Source: Bifidobacterium sp. ESL0790 (GTDB taxonomy: Bacteria > Actinomycetota > Actinomycetes > Actinomycetales > Bifidobacteriaceae). Taken from it: a stretch of 64,000 nt of DNA. This document shows, piece by piece, positions 1 to 8,245 of this stretch. The notes below the pieces were generated by a model. It did not search any database, was not told the DNA's origin, and was given only the letters and a program-made list of their open reading frames with translations. The DNA is taken from NCBI RefSeq assembly GCF_029395435.1, contig NZ_CP113915.1, positions 992,001 to 1,056,000 on the forward strand. The letters run 5' to 3'. Within the stretch, counting starts at the first letter, position 1. Every line of letters starts with the position of its first letter. Position numbers and translations under genes: made by a program.

Positions 1-332
1 TCCTGCCCGCCCTCGAGGTGGCCATGGGCCGCTTCGCCGAGATCAACGACCTGCTTGATTCGGTGGAGACCGGCGAGAACAAGCTCAAGAAGTCCGAGGC
101 CCAGGTCAAGGAACTTGAGGAGAAGCTCAAGAAGGCCGAGGGCTCGCTCGAGGAGCGCAAGCTCGTCGACCGCGCCAAGGGCCTGTTGATGGACAAGGCC
201 GACTTCTCCGAGCAGGGCGCGTTCCGCTGGATTCAGAAGACCTCCATGGACCAGCGCATCCCCAAGAAGCGCCTCGCCATGGCGATCATCGCCAAGTACG
301 GCGACAAGAAGCCGGAGCCGACCGAGCGCTGA
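1..332 (+). CDS. ANTAR-domain response regulator, C-terminal part
   Basis: Only the 3' end of the gene is in the window, and the reading frame is open from base 3. The visible part starts with a charged helical linker rich in Lys and Glu, a likely coiled coil. It then has a typical ANTAR domain (LEERKLVDRAKGLLM, then an Ala-Phe-x-x-Ile-Gln stretch and a closing helix). ANTAR domains bind paired RNA hairpins and act as transcription antiterminators. In actinobacteria they commonly sit behind a receiver domain, as in PdtaR. The receiver domain would lie outside the window, so the two-component role is inferred. A hairpin follows the stop codon. Confidence 0.85.
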   Translation, partial: LPALEVAMGRFAEINDLLDSVETGENKLKKSEAQVKELEEKLKKAEGSLEERKLVDRAKGLLMDKADFSEQGAFRWIQKTSMDQRIPKKRLAMAIIAKYGDKKPEPTER

Positions 333-360
333 GCAAGCTTTTATCAGGCTTAGATGAGTT

Positions 361-398
361 TCGCCCGTCGAATCCTCTTTCGGGGAATCGGCGGGCGA
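361..398 (+). terminator. Hairpin after the ANTAR gene
   Basis: Ten-base arms at 361-370 and 389-398 pair with one G-T wobble around an 18-nt loop. A mildly T-rich tail (gatttgtatt) follows. It sits 29 nt after the stop codon and ahead of polA, so it is a plausible intrinsic terminator, though the T-run is weak. Confidence 0.55.
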
Positions 399-558
399 GA
401 TTTGTATTCAGCGCCATTCCAGTATGTCGAACCATCCGGGTGGGCATGGGCGTGAGCAATATGACCAAACGAACCCGTGGCACGGGGTGTATGGGTAAAG
501 CGGACGGTAGAGTGGCAAGTGCGCGGGCAACGCGCGAAGTGATACGAGACGAAACGGT

Positions 559-3500
559 GTGAATATGGGCGACAAGCAAGCTGTGAACGGCGACGAAGGC
601 GACAAGACTACCCAGGACAACAACGAGGCCACAACGGCCGTGAATGCCGCGAACGCCAAGGATTCCAAGGAATCTCAGGAACCTAGCGGCGCGAAGGCGA
701 GCAAGGGCTCGAAGGGCACGCTCCTGGTGGTGGACGGCCATTCGCTGGCCTTCCGCGCCTTCTTCGCGCTGCCCGTGGAGAACTTCTCCACCTCGTCGGG
801 CCAGCCGACCAACGCGGTGTGGGGCTTCGCCAACATGCTCGCCCAGGTGCTTGAGAGCGAGAAGCCCGACCATTTGGCCGTCGCCTTCGACATGGCCGGC
901 GGCACGTTCCGCAACAAGATGCTGCCGCAATACAAGGGCACCCGCGACGCCGCTCCCGAGGAATTGCTCTCGCAGCTGCCCATCATCCAGGAGATGCTGA
1001 AGGCGCTGGGCGTCAAATACGTGGAGAAGAAGGGCTACGAGGGCGACGACATCATCGGCACCATGGCCAGCATGGGCGAGCACGCCGACTACAAGACGCT
1101 CGTGCTCTCCGGCGACCGCGACGCCTTCCAGCTCATCGACGACGACATCACCGTGCTCTACCCGGGCCACCATTTCAAGGACTTGAAGCACATGACCCCG
1201 CAAGCGGTCATCGACAAATACCATGTCACCCCGCAGCAATACCCGGACCTGGCGGCCATGCGCGGCGAGACCGCCGACAACATTCCCGGCGTGCCCGGTG
1301 TGGGCGACGGCTACGCGGCCAAATGGATCAACCAGTACGGCGGCCTGGAAGGCGTCATCGAGCACGCCGACGAGATCGGTGGCAAGAAGGGGCAATCCCT
1401 GCGCGACAACATCGACCAGGTCAAGCTCAACCGGAAGGTCAACGCCGTGCTGCGCGACCTCGACCTCGGGGCCACCATCGACGACTTCACGCTCGGCGGC
1501 ATGGACATGGCCGAGGTCGACAAGATCTTCAGGAAGCTCGAGTTCGGCGCGCGCTCCAAGAGGCGCATCACCAAGGCGTTCAATGGGGGAGTCGATCCCG
1601 CCGAATCCTCCGAGCGGGATACGGACGACGAGGATGACGAGGTCACCCTGGTCGAGCCCAAGGTGACACATATCGCCGACGCGAAGGCGCTGCACGCCTG
1701 GATCGAGCAGCATATCGCCGCGAATTTCACCGCCGAGCCGACCGCAGACAACGCCAGCGAGCACGTCGACAAGCTTGACGAGCAGGCCTTCATCGACGGG
1801 CCCGCCGGCCCCGAGCTCATCGACCGAGACATGCTCTGCGCCAAGGCCGTCACCAAGTCTTGGATCCTCAACGCCGAAGGCGTCGCCAAACCGGGAAGGT
1901 CGAGCCTCGAGGCCGTCACCATCCTTTCGGGCGACGAGGCCGCGATGCTGCCCGCCGCTCCGCTCAACTTCACCCGTGGCGTCTCCGGGGAGCTGCTGAA
2001 ACCCGCCGATGCGGATGGCAGCTTGCAGGCGATACGCGATGAGATTCAGAATCTGCTTGACAGGTTCCATTCGACGATGGTCGTCAACGGGTACAAGGAG
2101 CACCTGCATATCCTCGCTGCCGCGGGGCTTCGGATGCGTCGGCCGCTCTTCGACACCAAACTCGCCGGCTATCTGGTCCATCCTGATTTCCACGCCGAGA
2201 ACCTGGAGAAGGCCGCCGAGCATTTCCTGCGCGTCGACGTCGCCGACCTGGGGCTGGAGGCGCAAGGCGAGCTCGATCTGGACGGCGGGGCCGCACAAAC
2301 CGAAATCGACAAGACCGACGAGAAGACCTACGCCACCCATGTCGCCATCGTGCGCGCGCTTGCGGACACGCTCAAGAAACCGATCGACGAACGCCGCCAG
2401 TTCGGCCTGCTGCGTTCCATCGAGATTCCTGTCTCGCAGGTCCTCTACGGGCTGGAGGGCGCCGGCGCGAGGGTCGACATGGCGAGGCTGCACGAGCTGC
2501 TCGAGGAGTTCGCCGCCGAGGCCGAGCAGGCCCAGTCCATCGCTTTCGAGGCCGCCGGTCACGAGCTCAACCTGCAAAGCCCCAAGCAGTTGCGCGAACT
2601 GCTCTTCGACGAGATGGGACTCAAGCCCTCCCGCCGCACGAAATCCGGCTCCTACACCACCAACGCCGCCACGTTGCAGAACCTCTATGTGCGATACGCC
2701 AACGACGAGAAGGCCAGCAACTTCCTCGGCGCGCTGCTGCGGCACCGCGAGACCAACAAGCTCAAGCAGATCGTGCAGACGCTTTCGGACTCGGTCAACC
2801 CGCGCGACGGGCGCATCCACACCACCTTCGAGCAGACCGTGGCCGCCACCGGACGTCTGAGCTCGGTGGACCCGAACCTGCAGAACATCCCCAACCGCAA
2901 CGCCACCGGTCGCGAGATCCGCTCCGCGTTCGTGCCGGGCGAGGGCTACGAGTCGCTGCTCAGCTGCGATTACTCGCAGGTCGAGCTGCGCATCATGGCC
3001 GACCTCTCCGGCGACGAGTCGCTGATCGAGGCGTTCAAGTCCGGCGCCGACTTCCATCGCTACGTCGCCAGCCTCGTCTACGGCATCCCCGTCGACGAAA
3101 TCACCCCCGACCAGCGCAGCCACGTCAAGGCGATGAGCTACGGGCTGGCCTACGGGCTGAGCACCTACGGCCTCTCGCAGCAGCTCAAGATCAGTCCGGC
3201 CGCCGCCGACGTGCTCAAGGCCAAGTATTTCGCCACGTTCGGCAAGGTGCACGATTACCTGGAGTCGCTGGTGGCCACCGCCCGCGAGAAGGGCTACACC
3301 GAGACGATGTTCGGTCGCCGTCGCTATTTCCCGGGGCTGCGTTCCAACAGGCGTGTGATCCGTGACGCCGCCGAGCGCGGGGCGTTGAACGCGCCAATCC
3401 AGGGCTCCGCCGCCGACATCATGAAGATCGCGATGATCCGTGCCGACCACGCCCTGCGCGAGGCCGGGGTGAAAAGTCGGGTCATCCTGCAGATTCACGA

Positions 3501-3645
3501 CGAACTTGTGCTCGAGGTCGCGCCGGGGGAGAGCGAGCAGGTCAGCAAGCTCGTGCGCGACGCCATGGAGCACGCCGTCGACCTCAAGGTGCCGCTGGAC
3601 GTCTCCATCGGCATCGGCGACGACTGGCAGTCCGCCGCGCACTGA
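559..3645 (+). CDS. polA: DNA polymerase I
   Basis: This is a family A DNA polymerase for replication repair and Okazaki fragment processing. After a hydrophilic N-terminal extension of about 50 residues comes the 5'-3' exonuclease domain (LLVVDGHSLAFRAFFALP, then DKYHV and a GVPGVGDGYAAKW helix-hairpin-helix), to about residue 330. A divergent 3'-5' exonuclease-like region follows; I do not see its usual acidic metal ligands, so proofreading is probably lost, as in other actinobacteria. The polymerase domain carries motif A (DYSQVELRIMADLSGD, about 804), motif B (RSHVKAMSYGLAYGLS, about 853) and motif C (QIHDELVLE, Asp about 981). The start could be GTG 559 or ATG 565; neither has a clear ribosome binding site. 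Confidence 0.96.
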   Translation: MNMGDKQAVNGDEGDKTTQDNNEATTAVNAANAKDSKESQEPSGAKASKGSKGTLLVVDGHSLAFRAFFALPVENFSTSSGQPTNAVWGFANMLAQVLESEKPDHLAVAFDMAGGTFRNKMLPQYKGTRDAAPEELLSQLPIIQEMLKALGVKYVEKKGYEGDDIIGTMASMGEHADYKTLVLSGDRDAFQLIDDDITVLYPGHHFKDLKHMTPQAVIDKYHVTPQQYPDLAAMRGETADNIPGVPGVGDGYAAKWINQYGGLEGVIEHADEIGGKKGQSLRDNIDQVKLNRKVNAVLRDLDLGATIDDFTLGGMDMAEVDKIFRKLEFGARSKRRITKAFNGGVDPAESSERDTDDEDDEVTLVEPKVTHIADAKALHAWIEQHIAANFTAEPTADNASEHVDKLDEQAFIDGPAGPELIDRDMLCAKAVTKSWILNAEGVAKPGRSSLEAVTILSGDEAAMLPAAPLNFTRGVSGELLKPADADGSLQAIRDEIQNLLDRFHSTMVVNGYKEHLHILAAAGLRMRRPLFDTKLAGYLVHPDFHAENLEKAAEHFLRVDVADLGLEAQGELDLDGGAAQTEIDKTDEKTYATHVAIVRALADTLKKPIDERRQFGLLRSIEIPVSQVLYGLEGAGARVDMARLHELLEEFAAEAEQAQSIAFEAAGHELNLQSPKQLRELLFDEMGLKPSRRTKSGSYTTNAATLQNLYVRYANDEKASNFLGALLRHRETNKLKQIVQTLSDSVNPRDGRIHTTFEQTVAATGRLSSVDPNLQNIPNRNATGREIRSAFVPGEGYESLLSCDYSQVELRIMADLSGDESLIEAFKSGADFHRYVASLVYGIPVDEITPDQRSHVKAMSYGLAYGLSTYGLSQQLKISPAAADVLKAKYFATFGKVHDYLESLVATAREKGYTETMFGRRRYFPGLRSNRRVIRDAAERGALNAPIQGSAADIMKIAMIRADHALREAGVKSRVILQIHDELVLEVAPGESEQVSKLVRDAMEHAVDLKVPLDVSIGIGDDWQSAAH

Positions 3646-3670
3646 TGGGGTTTCGCGCGGGGCGTTGAGT

Positions 3671-3684
3671 TATCAACGTTGATA
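3671..3684. promoter_or_regulatory. 14-bp perfect palindrome upstream of the Nif3-like gene
   Basis: TATCAACGTTGATA is identical on both strands. It lies 26 bp after the polA stop and 36 bp before the next start codon, a position suited to an operator. Its CG centre resembles LacI-family operators, but no regulator is identified. Confidence 0.4.
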
Positions 3685-3720
3685 GTGGAGTACGGTAACG
3701 AGGATTGGGAGGAATGGACG

Positions 3721-4677
3721 ATGACGGAACAGGAGAAGCCGAGTCTGGCGCGGGTCGTCGGGGTGTTGGAGACATTGTATCCGCTGGAATACGCGGAGGA
3801 TTGGGACCATCCCGGCCTCATCGTGGGTGATTTGCGCGACCATGTCGGCCGTATCGTCTTCGCCGCCGACCCTACCATGGCCACCATCGACCGGGCTCTG
3901 GCCGCGCGGGCCGACCTGCTGATCTGCCATCACCCGTTGCTTTTCCGCTCGGTGCACGAGGTCTCCGGCAACGGCGTGCACGGTGCGATCGTCGGCAAGC
4001 TCTACCGGGCGCACTGCGCGCTGTGGGTGGGGCACACTAACGCCGACGTGGCCTATCGTGGCGTCGCGCAGGCCGCTGCTGATGCGTTTGGGCTGACCAA
4101 CCAGCGTCCGCTCGTCGACTCCGGCGTCACCCAGCATGGCCAGGCCGTCGGGCTCGGGCGTGTGGGGGAGTTGGCGCAGCCATTGCGCCTGCGTGATTTC
4201 GCCTCGACCGTCGCCAGGTTCGTGCCCTCGACCACATACGGGATTCAAGTGGCCGGCGACCTCGACGCCTTGGTGCGCAAGATCGCGGTGCTGCCGGGTT
4301 CCGGGGATTCGAATTTCGACGACGTTCGGGCTTGTGGGGCGGATGTGTATGTCACCAGCGATCTGCGTCATCACCCAGCCACCGACGCGCTGGAACAGGC
4401 GCGGTATGAGGCCTCGCTGCGCCGGGACGGCATTGGCATGGATAACGATGCTACTAGTGCAAGTGCCGATGACGTGAATGCTGTGTCGCCCTCGACCATG
4501 CGCCCGGCGCTGATCAACACCCCGCATTCGGCCATCGAATCGATGTGGTTCAACTATGCCCTTGACGACATCGCCGGCGCGGTCGCTGAGAAGTCCGGCT
4601 ATCGTCCGGAGACCTTGTGGCTCAAGGAAAGTACCGACCCGTGGCAGATGGTTTTGGGGCTCGGGGATAGTCGGTGA
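3721..4677 (+). CDS. Nif3-like dinuclear metal centre hexameric protein
   Basis: A 318-residue member of the Nif3/YbgI/YqfO family, widespread proteins with a two-metal site whose cellular substrate is not settled. Likely metal ligands are visible: the His pair in ICHHPLLF (residues 70-71), the Asp in GHTNADVA (109), and the C-terminal His and Glu in HSAIESM. The family motif VYVTSDLRHHPA is also present. ATG 3721 was chosen over an upstream TTG because a strong gggagga Shine-Dalgarno lies at 3707-3713 with 7-nt spacing. The gene follows polA by 75 bp and may be co-transcribed with it, although a 14-bp palindrome lies between them. Confidence 0.9.
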   Translation: MTEQEKPSLARVVGVLETLYPLEYAEDWDHPGLIVGDLRDHVGRIVFAADPTMATIDRALAARADLLICHHPLLFRSVHEVSGNGVHGAIVGKLYRAHCALWVGHTNADVAYRGVAQAAADAFGLTNQRPLVDSGVTQHGQAVGLGRVGELAQPLRLRDFASTVARFVPSTTYGIQVAGDLDALVRKIAVLPGSGDSNFDDVRACGADVYVTSDLRHHPATDALEQARYEASLRRDGIGMDNDATSASADDVNAVSPSTMRPALINTPHSAIESMWFNYALDDIAGAVAEKSGYRPETLWLKESTDPWQMVLGLGDSR

Positions 4678-4821
4678 CATTTTTCCGCGAATGGCTTGAG
4701 CTCCGCGTTTCGTTCGGTGATGAATTTAGCTTTATTACGCTGACTTCGAAATAAAAGAATATAGTCGGATAAGCGGTGACTGAAATGTGTGCCGATACGA
4801 ATGTGGAATCGAGACGATGCG

Positions 4822-5562
4822 ATGAGCGAGCCTGAAGTGACCGATGGCGAAATGAATGATGGCAAAGCGAACGGTGACAAGACCTCTGAAAGTGATGTGA
4901 TGATGACGGCGGATTCTTCTTCTGAAGTGGCCCAACTGCAGCGTGAGGTCAACCAACGGCTGGACGAGTCGCCGGACGACATCGACATGGAGGCTCCGGC
5001 CAGCATCGTCAGCAGCGAGACCAAATACCGCGGCGCCATCTTCCATGTGGACGACATGGTGGTGGAGCTCAAGAAGCGCGACGGGGGAGCCATTTGCATT
5101 CATCGGCAGATCGTGCGTCATCCGGGCGCGGTGGTCATGCTGGTGCGCGACGTCAAACGTGACCGTTACCTGGTCGAGCGCGAGTACCGCGTGGGGCCCA
5201 ACGGGTTCGCATACGGCTTGCCGGCTGGGCTGATTGATGACGGCGAATCGGTGAAAACCGCCGCGTTGCGCGAGCTGCGCGAGGAGACCGGCGTCGTGCC
5301 TGACGGCGAGGATTCGATTCGTATCAGGAACATCGCCAATACATACTCGTCCGAGGGTATGACCGACGAGCTGTCGCATGTGCTCGGTGTGGACCTGGAT
5401 GGTTTCACGCAAGGGGCGAGGCACTTCGACCGCGATGAGCACGTGCAGTCCGCGTGGGTCACTTGGGACGAGCTGAAGGGCGTCGGGCTCAAAGGCGCCA
5501 ATTCCGTCGTCGCCATCGAGTCCGAGGAACTGCGCCGCCTCAAGAGCGAGCTCGGGAAGTAA
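4822..5562 (+). CDS. NUDIX hydrolase, ADP-ribose pyrophosphatase type
   Basis: The full NUDIX box is present: Gly at residue 136, five residues, Glu, seven residues, then RELREETGVV. Family members cleave X-linked nucleoside diphosphates with Mg2+. The substrate-side sequence (VRHPGAVVMLV and REYRVGPNG before the box) resembles ADP-ribose pyrophosphatases of the NudF type, so ADP-ribose is the most likely substrate (inference). The N-terminal 50 residues are acidic and probably disordered. Possible starts are GTG 4789, ATG 4801 and ATG 4822; 4822 is preferred because protein-like composition begins there, but no ribosome binding site decides it. At 246 residues it is slightly longer than typical because of the N-terminal tail. 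Confidence 0.88.
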   Translation: MSEPEVTDGEMNDGKANGDKTSESDVMMTADSSSEVAQLQREVNQRLDESPDDIDMEAPASIVSSETKYRGAIFHVDDMVVELKKRDGGAICIHRQIVRHPGAVVMLVRDVKRDRYLVEREYRVGPNGFAYGLPAGLIDDGESVKTAALRELREETGVVPDGEDSIRIRNIANTYSSEGMTDELSHVLGVDLDGFTQGARHFDRDEHVQSAWVTWDELKGVGLKGANSVVAIESEELRRLKSELGK

Positions 5563-5780
5563 GTAGATACCTGCAAAGCAAGTGATAAGGGTTGGTGGGT
5601 TTCGGCGCAATCGCAAGTCGTGTCGGCGCTCGCAATAAGTCATGCGTGCGAGGTAATCGATAATATAATCGGCGTCAATAAATAATGAAAAGACGACGTC
5701 GAACGACGAAACGAATGTCGAAAACCAAGCTGACGACGAACGATAAATCCAACGTTATCGTTCGTGCCATAGCCGTGCTT

Positions 5781-7046
5781 TTACAACGTTGACGCGATGC
5801 GCGAATGCAGACGATGACGAATCTCGATGGTGTCGGGAATCTCCTCGACGGGATGGTTGTTCGGCTTGTTGCCCTTGCCTGTCTTGTCGGTATCCGCTTT
5901 ACTGACCGTATCTGTATCCATACCCATATCCGTACCCGACTTCTCGCCCGAAATAACGCCATTCTGGTGCAGCACCTGGGCGATCACACGGTCCGCCTCG
6001 ATGGCCGCGATCTGGCGCGAGAACATGATGAACCAGCCCAGGAACACGAGCCCGGCCAACGCCTCCACGTTGGTCATGGTGTTCGTGCCGTTGAGCCATT
6101 GCACCAGCACGACCCCGCAGACCGCGATGCCAAGGTAGCCGGCCGCGTAGATGGCCAGCGAGAGCTGCGGGGCGAGCCACGGCAGCAGGATGAGCAACAG
6201 GCCCATCACCACCACCAGGCTGTGCGCCGAGAAGTTGTGGAGCTTCGGGTGGGGCGTATAGCGGAACGTGCCCACGCCCACGAACGCCGCGCCGGAGAAG
6301 GTGAGCATGGCCGAAAGGCAGATCAGACGCGCCTTGTAGTGCTTGATTTTGCTGGATTGCAGCGGGCCCTGGCTTTGGTGCCATACCTGGCGCTGGCGGT
6401 AGGTGGTGACGAGCTCGGAGACCGCGAAGTAGCTGACGATGACGATGCAGATGCCCGCCAGGATGAGCGTGGAGTCGAACATGCGCGCGGCGAAGGTGGT
6501 GCGGTCGCCGAGCTGGGAGAAGTTGTTGTTGAACCAGTTCGGGTCGTCGGTGGTCAGGCCCGCGACGCTGACGCCCGAGACCACGAAGAAGGGGAGGAGG
6601 CTGGCGAGCGTTTTGGCGTCCATCAGCTCGGCCTGCACGAAGGTGAGGTAGCCGGCGACGCCCGACGCGCCCGCGCACACGGCCACGAGGTAGTCGCGGA
6701 ACATCGCACCCATGAGGTTGTTGACGAAGCTCAGCGCCGCGAAGGCCGTCAGGAAGAGGGTGGAGGCGTAGACCGTGGCCAATGCGAGAATCTCGAAGAC
6801 GCGGCGCAGGATGGCGAACCAGCGGTTGCGCGGGTTCAGCGAGTTGGAGCGGTGCGCGTAGCCGATGATGAACGAGACCGTGCCGCACGACGCGATGATG
6901 ATCGAGCAGGCCACGAAGAGGCGGCGGCTGAGCATGAGGCCGGCGGGAAGCAGCGAGACGCACGCCTGCATCGCGCCCGCGCCGATGGCCGCGCAGATGA
7001 TGAAGGAGAGCAGTCCCGATGTCTCCGTGCGTTGGTGCAGTCCCAT
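5781..7046 (-). CDS. Multipass membrane protein, DUF998-like
   Basis: A 421-residue protein with about ten hydrophobic segments (for example LLSFIICAAIGAGAM, LALATVYASTLFL, VVVMGLLLILLPWL). The cytosolic C-terminal tail of about 60 residues is rich in Asp, Thr and Lys. Features such as NNNFSQLGDR and HNFSAHSLVVV recall the DUF998/Frag1 group of integral membrane proteins, but the match is from memory and loose. No catalytic residues stand out. It is convergent with the NUDIX gene and 5563-5780 separates them. The ribosome binding site aaggag lies about 11 nt before the ATG. Confidence 0.7.
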   Translation of the reverse strand: MGLHQRTETSGLLSFIICAAIGAGAMQACVSLLPAGLMLSRRLFVACSIIIASCGTVSFIIGYAHRSNSLNPRNRWFAILRRVFEILALATVYASTLFLTAFAALSFVNNLMGAMFRDYLVAVCAGASGVAGYLTFVQAELMDAKTLASLLPFFVVSGVSVAGLTTDDPNWFNNNFSQLGDRTTFAARMFDSTLILAGICIVIVSYFAVSELVTTYRQRQVWHQSQGPLQSSKIKHYKARLICLSAMLTFSGAAFVGVGTFRYTPHPKLHNFSAHSLVVVMGLLLILLPWLAPQLSLAIYAAGYLGIAVCGVVLVQWLNGTNTMTNVEALAGLVFLGWFIMFSRQIAAIEADRVIAQVLHQNGVISGEKSGTDMGMDTDTVSKADTDKTGKGNKPNNHPVEEIPDTIEIRHRLHSRIASTL

Positions 7047-7375
7047 GTGCGTCCGGCTCCTTGTGGTGCGTTGGTGTTGGCTGGTGATTGGTTGTTGGTT
7101 AGTTGTTCGTGATTGGTTTGTGGTCGTGGCCTTTTAGCTGACTATGATTGCCCTTGGTCGATACACGGTTTACGCTGCTCGCCCGTGGCCGGTGTTGCTC
7201 AATCTGTTCGGTCGTGGTCGATGCTTGCGCATGCTGTTCGGCTGTAGCAAACGCGTTAGTCTCGCCGCTGTCATTCTAGCGAGTCGTTGGCACATTATGG
7301 GTTATACTGGAAAACTGTGTTCTAACGCCGCGTAGCGTCATATTATGTGCCGTTTGCGAAGCGTGTGGAGCGCAT
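7047..7375. other. Intergenic region ahead of tRNA-Pro
   Basis: No coding signal on either strand. It holds the divergent control region of the membrane protein gene, with GT-rich low-complexity sequence near 7060-7130. A TATACT at 7303-7308 could be a -10 box for the tRNA, but I find no matching -35. Confidence 0.5.
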
Positions 7376-7452
<77 letters not shown>

Positions 7453-7600
7453 AGAACGTTGCGGTTCCAGCGTTTTATTTGCTTTATTTTCATCTGTTTT
7501 TATTTTTTCCTATACGATTCAGACACGTTGCCGTAATTCGGCTTCGGCCGGTTCGGGAAGCTAGGCCCTTGCCGATGACGTATCGAAAGGAGATTCTCAT

Positions 7601-8086
7601 ATGTCTGATATTCTCAGAAAGCCAACCCCGATCGCGAAAATATATGAGGCGTTGAGCGCGGTGGCGGATGGTCGTGTGGAATTGTGCGGCGCGGACTCAA
7701 AAGCCATCGTGACTTCATCAGCTCATACGAAACGCTATACGGTTACGATCTCCGACGGATTGTATACCTCCAACGACAACGCGACGTACTGGCAGCATTA
7801 TGCCGGTTACCCCATCATCGCGGTGCTCATCGAGCAGGGAAGGATCAGTCTTCCGCCGGATTCCCGATCGCTGTTGGAGCATTTCAAAAACATCAATTGG
7901 AAGCAACTGAATACCGACAACAAAAACCACTACGACCAGGCCGTCTCCCAGTTCCTGTCTTCGACCGGCCATGCGGATCAAATCAATCAACTCGTTCAAA
8001 ACATCTACAACCAGGCCAACACCCTCCCCTTCGCGGTCAAAGGCAACCGCAAGCCACTCATCAAGCTGTCGGAAGCAGAGAAGTAA
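7601..8086 (+). CDS. Hypothetical protein, 161 aa
   Basis: I do not recognise this protein. It starts with a good Shine-Dalgarno (aaaggag, 7586-7592, 8 nt before ATG). It has no signal peptide and no membrane segment. It is a mixed alpha/beta, soluble-looking protein with an aromatic patch around TYWQHYAGYPIIAVLIEQG and a basic C-terminus. The central part (RISLPPDSRSLLEHF) suggests a compact domain. It is the first gene after tRNA-Pro and the GC content falls through it, so it may belong to the accessory region that follows. 8087-8245 has no recognisable element. Confidence 0.75.
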   Translation: MSDILRKPTPIAKIYEALSAVADGRVELCGADSKAIVTSSAHTKRYTVTISDGLYTSNDNATYWQHYAGYPIIAVLIEQGRISLPPDSRSLLEHFKNINWKQLNTDNKNHYDQAVSQFLSSTGHADQINQLVQNIYNQANTLPFAVKGNRKPLIKLSEAEK

Positions 8087-8245
8087 AACTCGGCGCATAA
8101 AATAAGGCATGCGGACAGATAGGCGGGGAATACCAGCAACTGGTCAGACACATATTTTGTTGATATCCCTAGAATCGGTTCGATAAAAAGTAGAGTCTAA
8201 GGTTTGCTTCTAACTATACTGTTTAATATATGTGTCTATCTTTAG

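Noticed and set aside
286..3642. 1,118-codon open frame antisense to polA
   Set aside because: Composition is typical of the reverse complement of GC-rich coding DNA, and polA motifs on the other strand are decisive.
5685..5792. 35-residue Arg/Lys-rich ORF between the NUDIX and membrane protein genes
   Set aside because: No ribosome binding site, overlaps the end of the opposite gene, and the composition could arise by chance.
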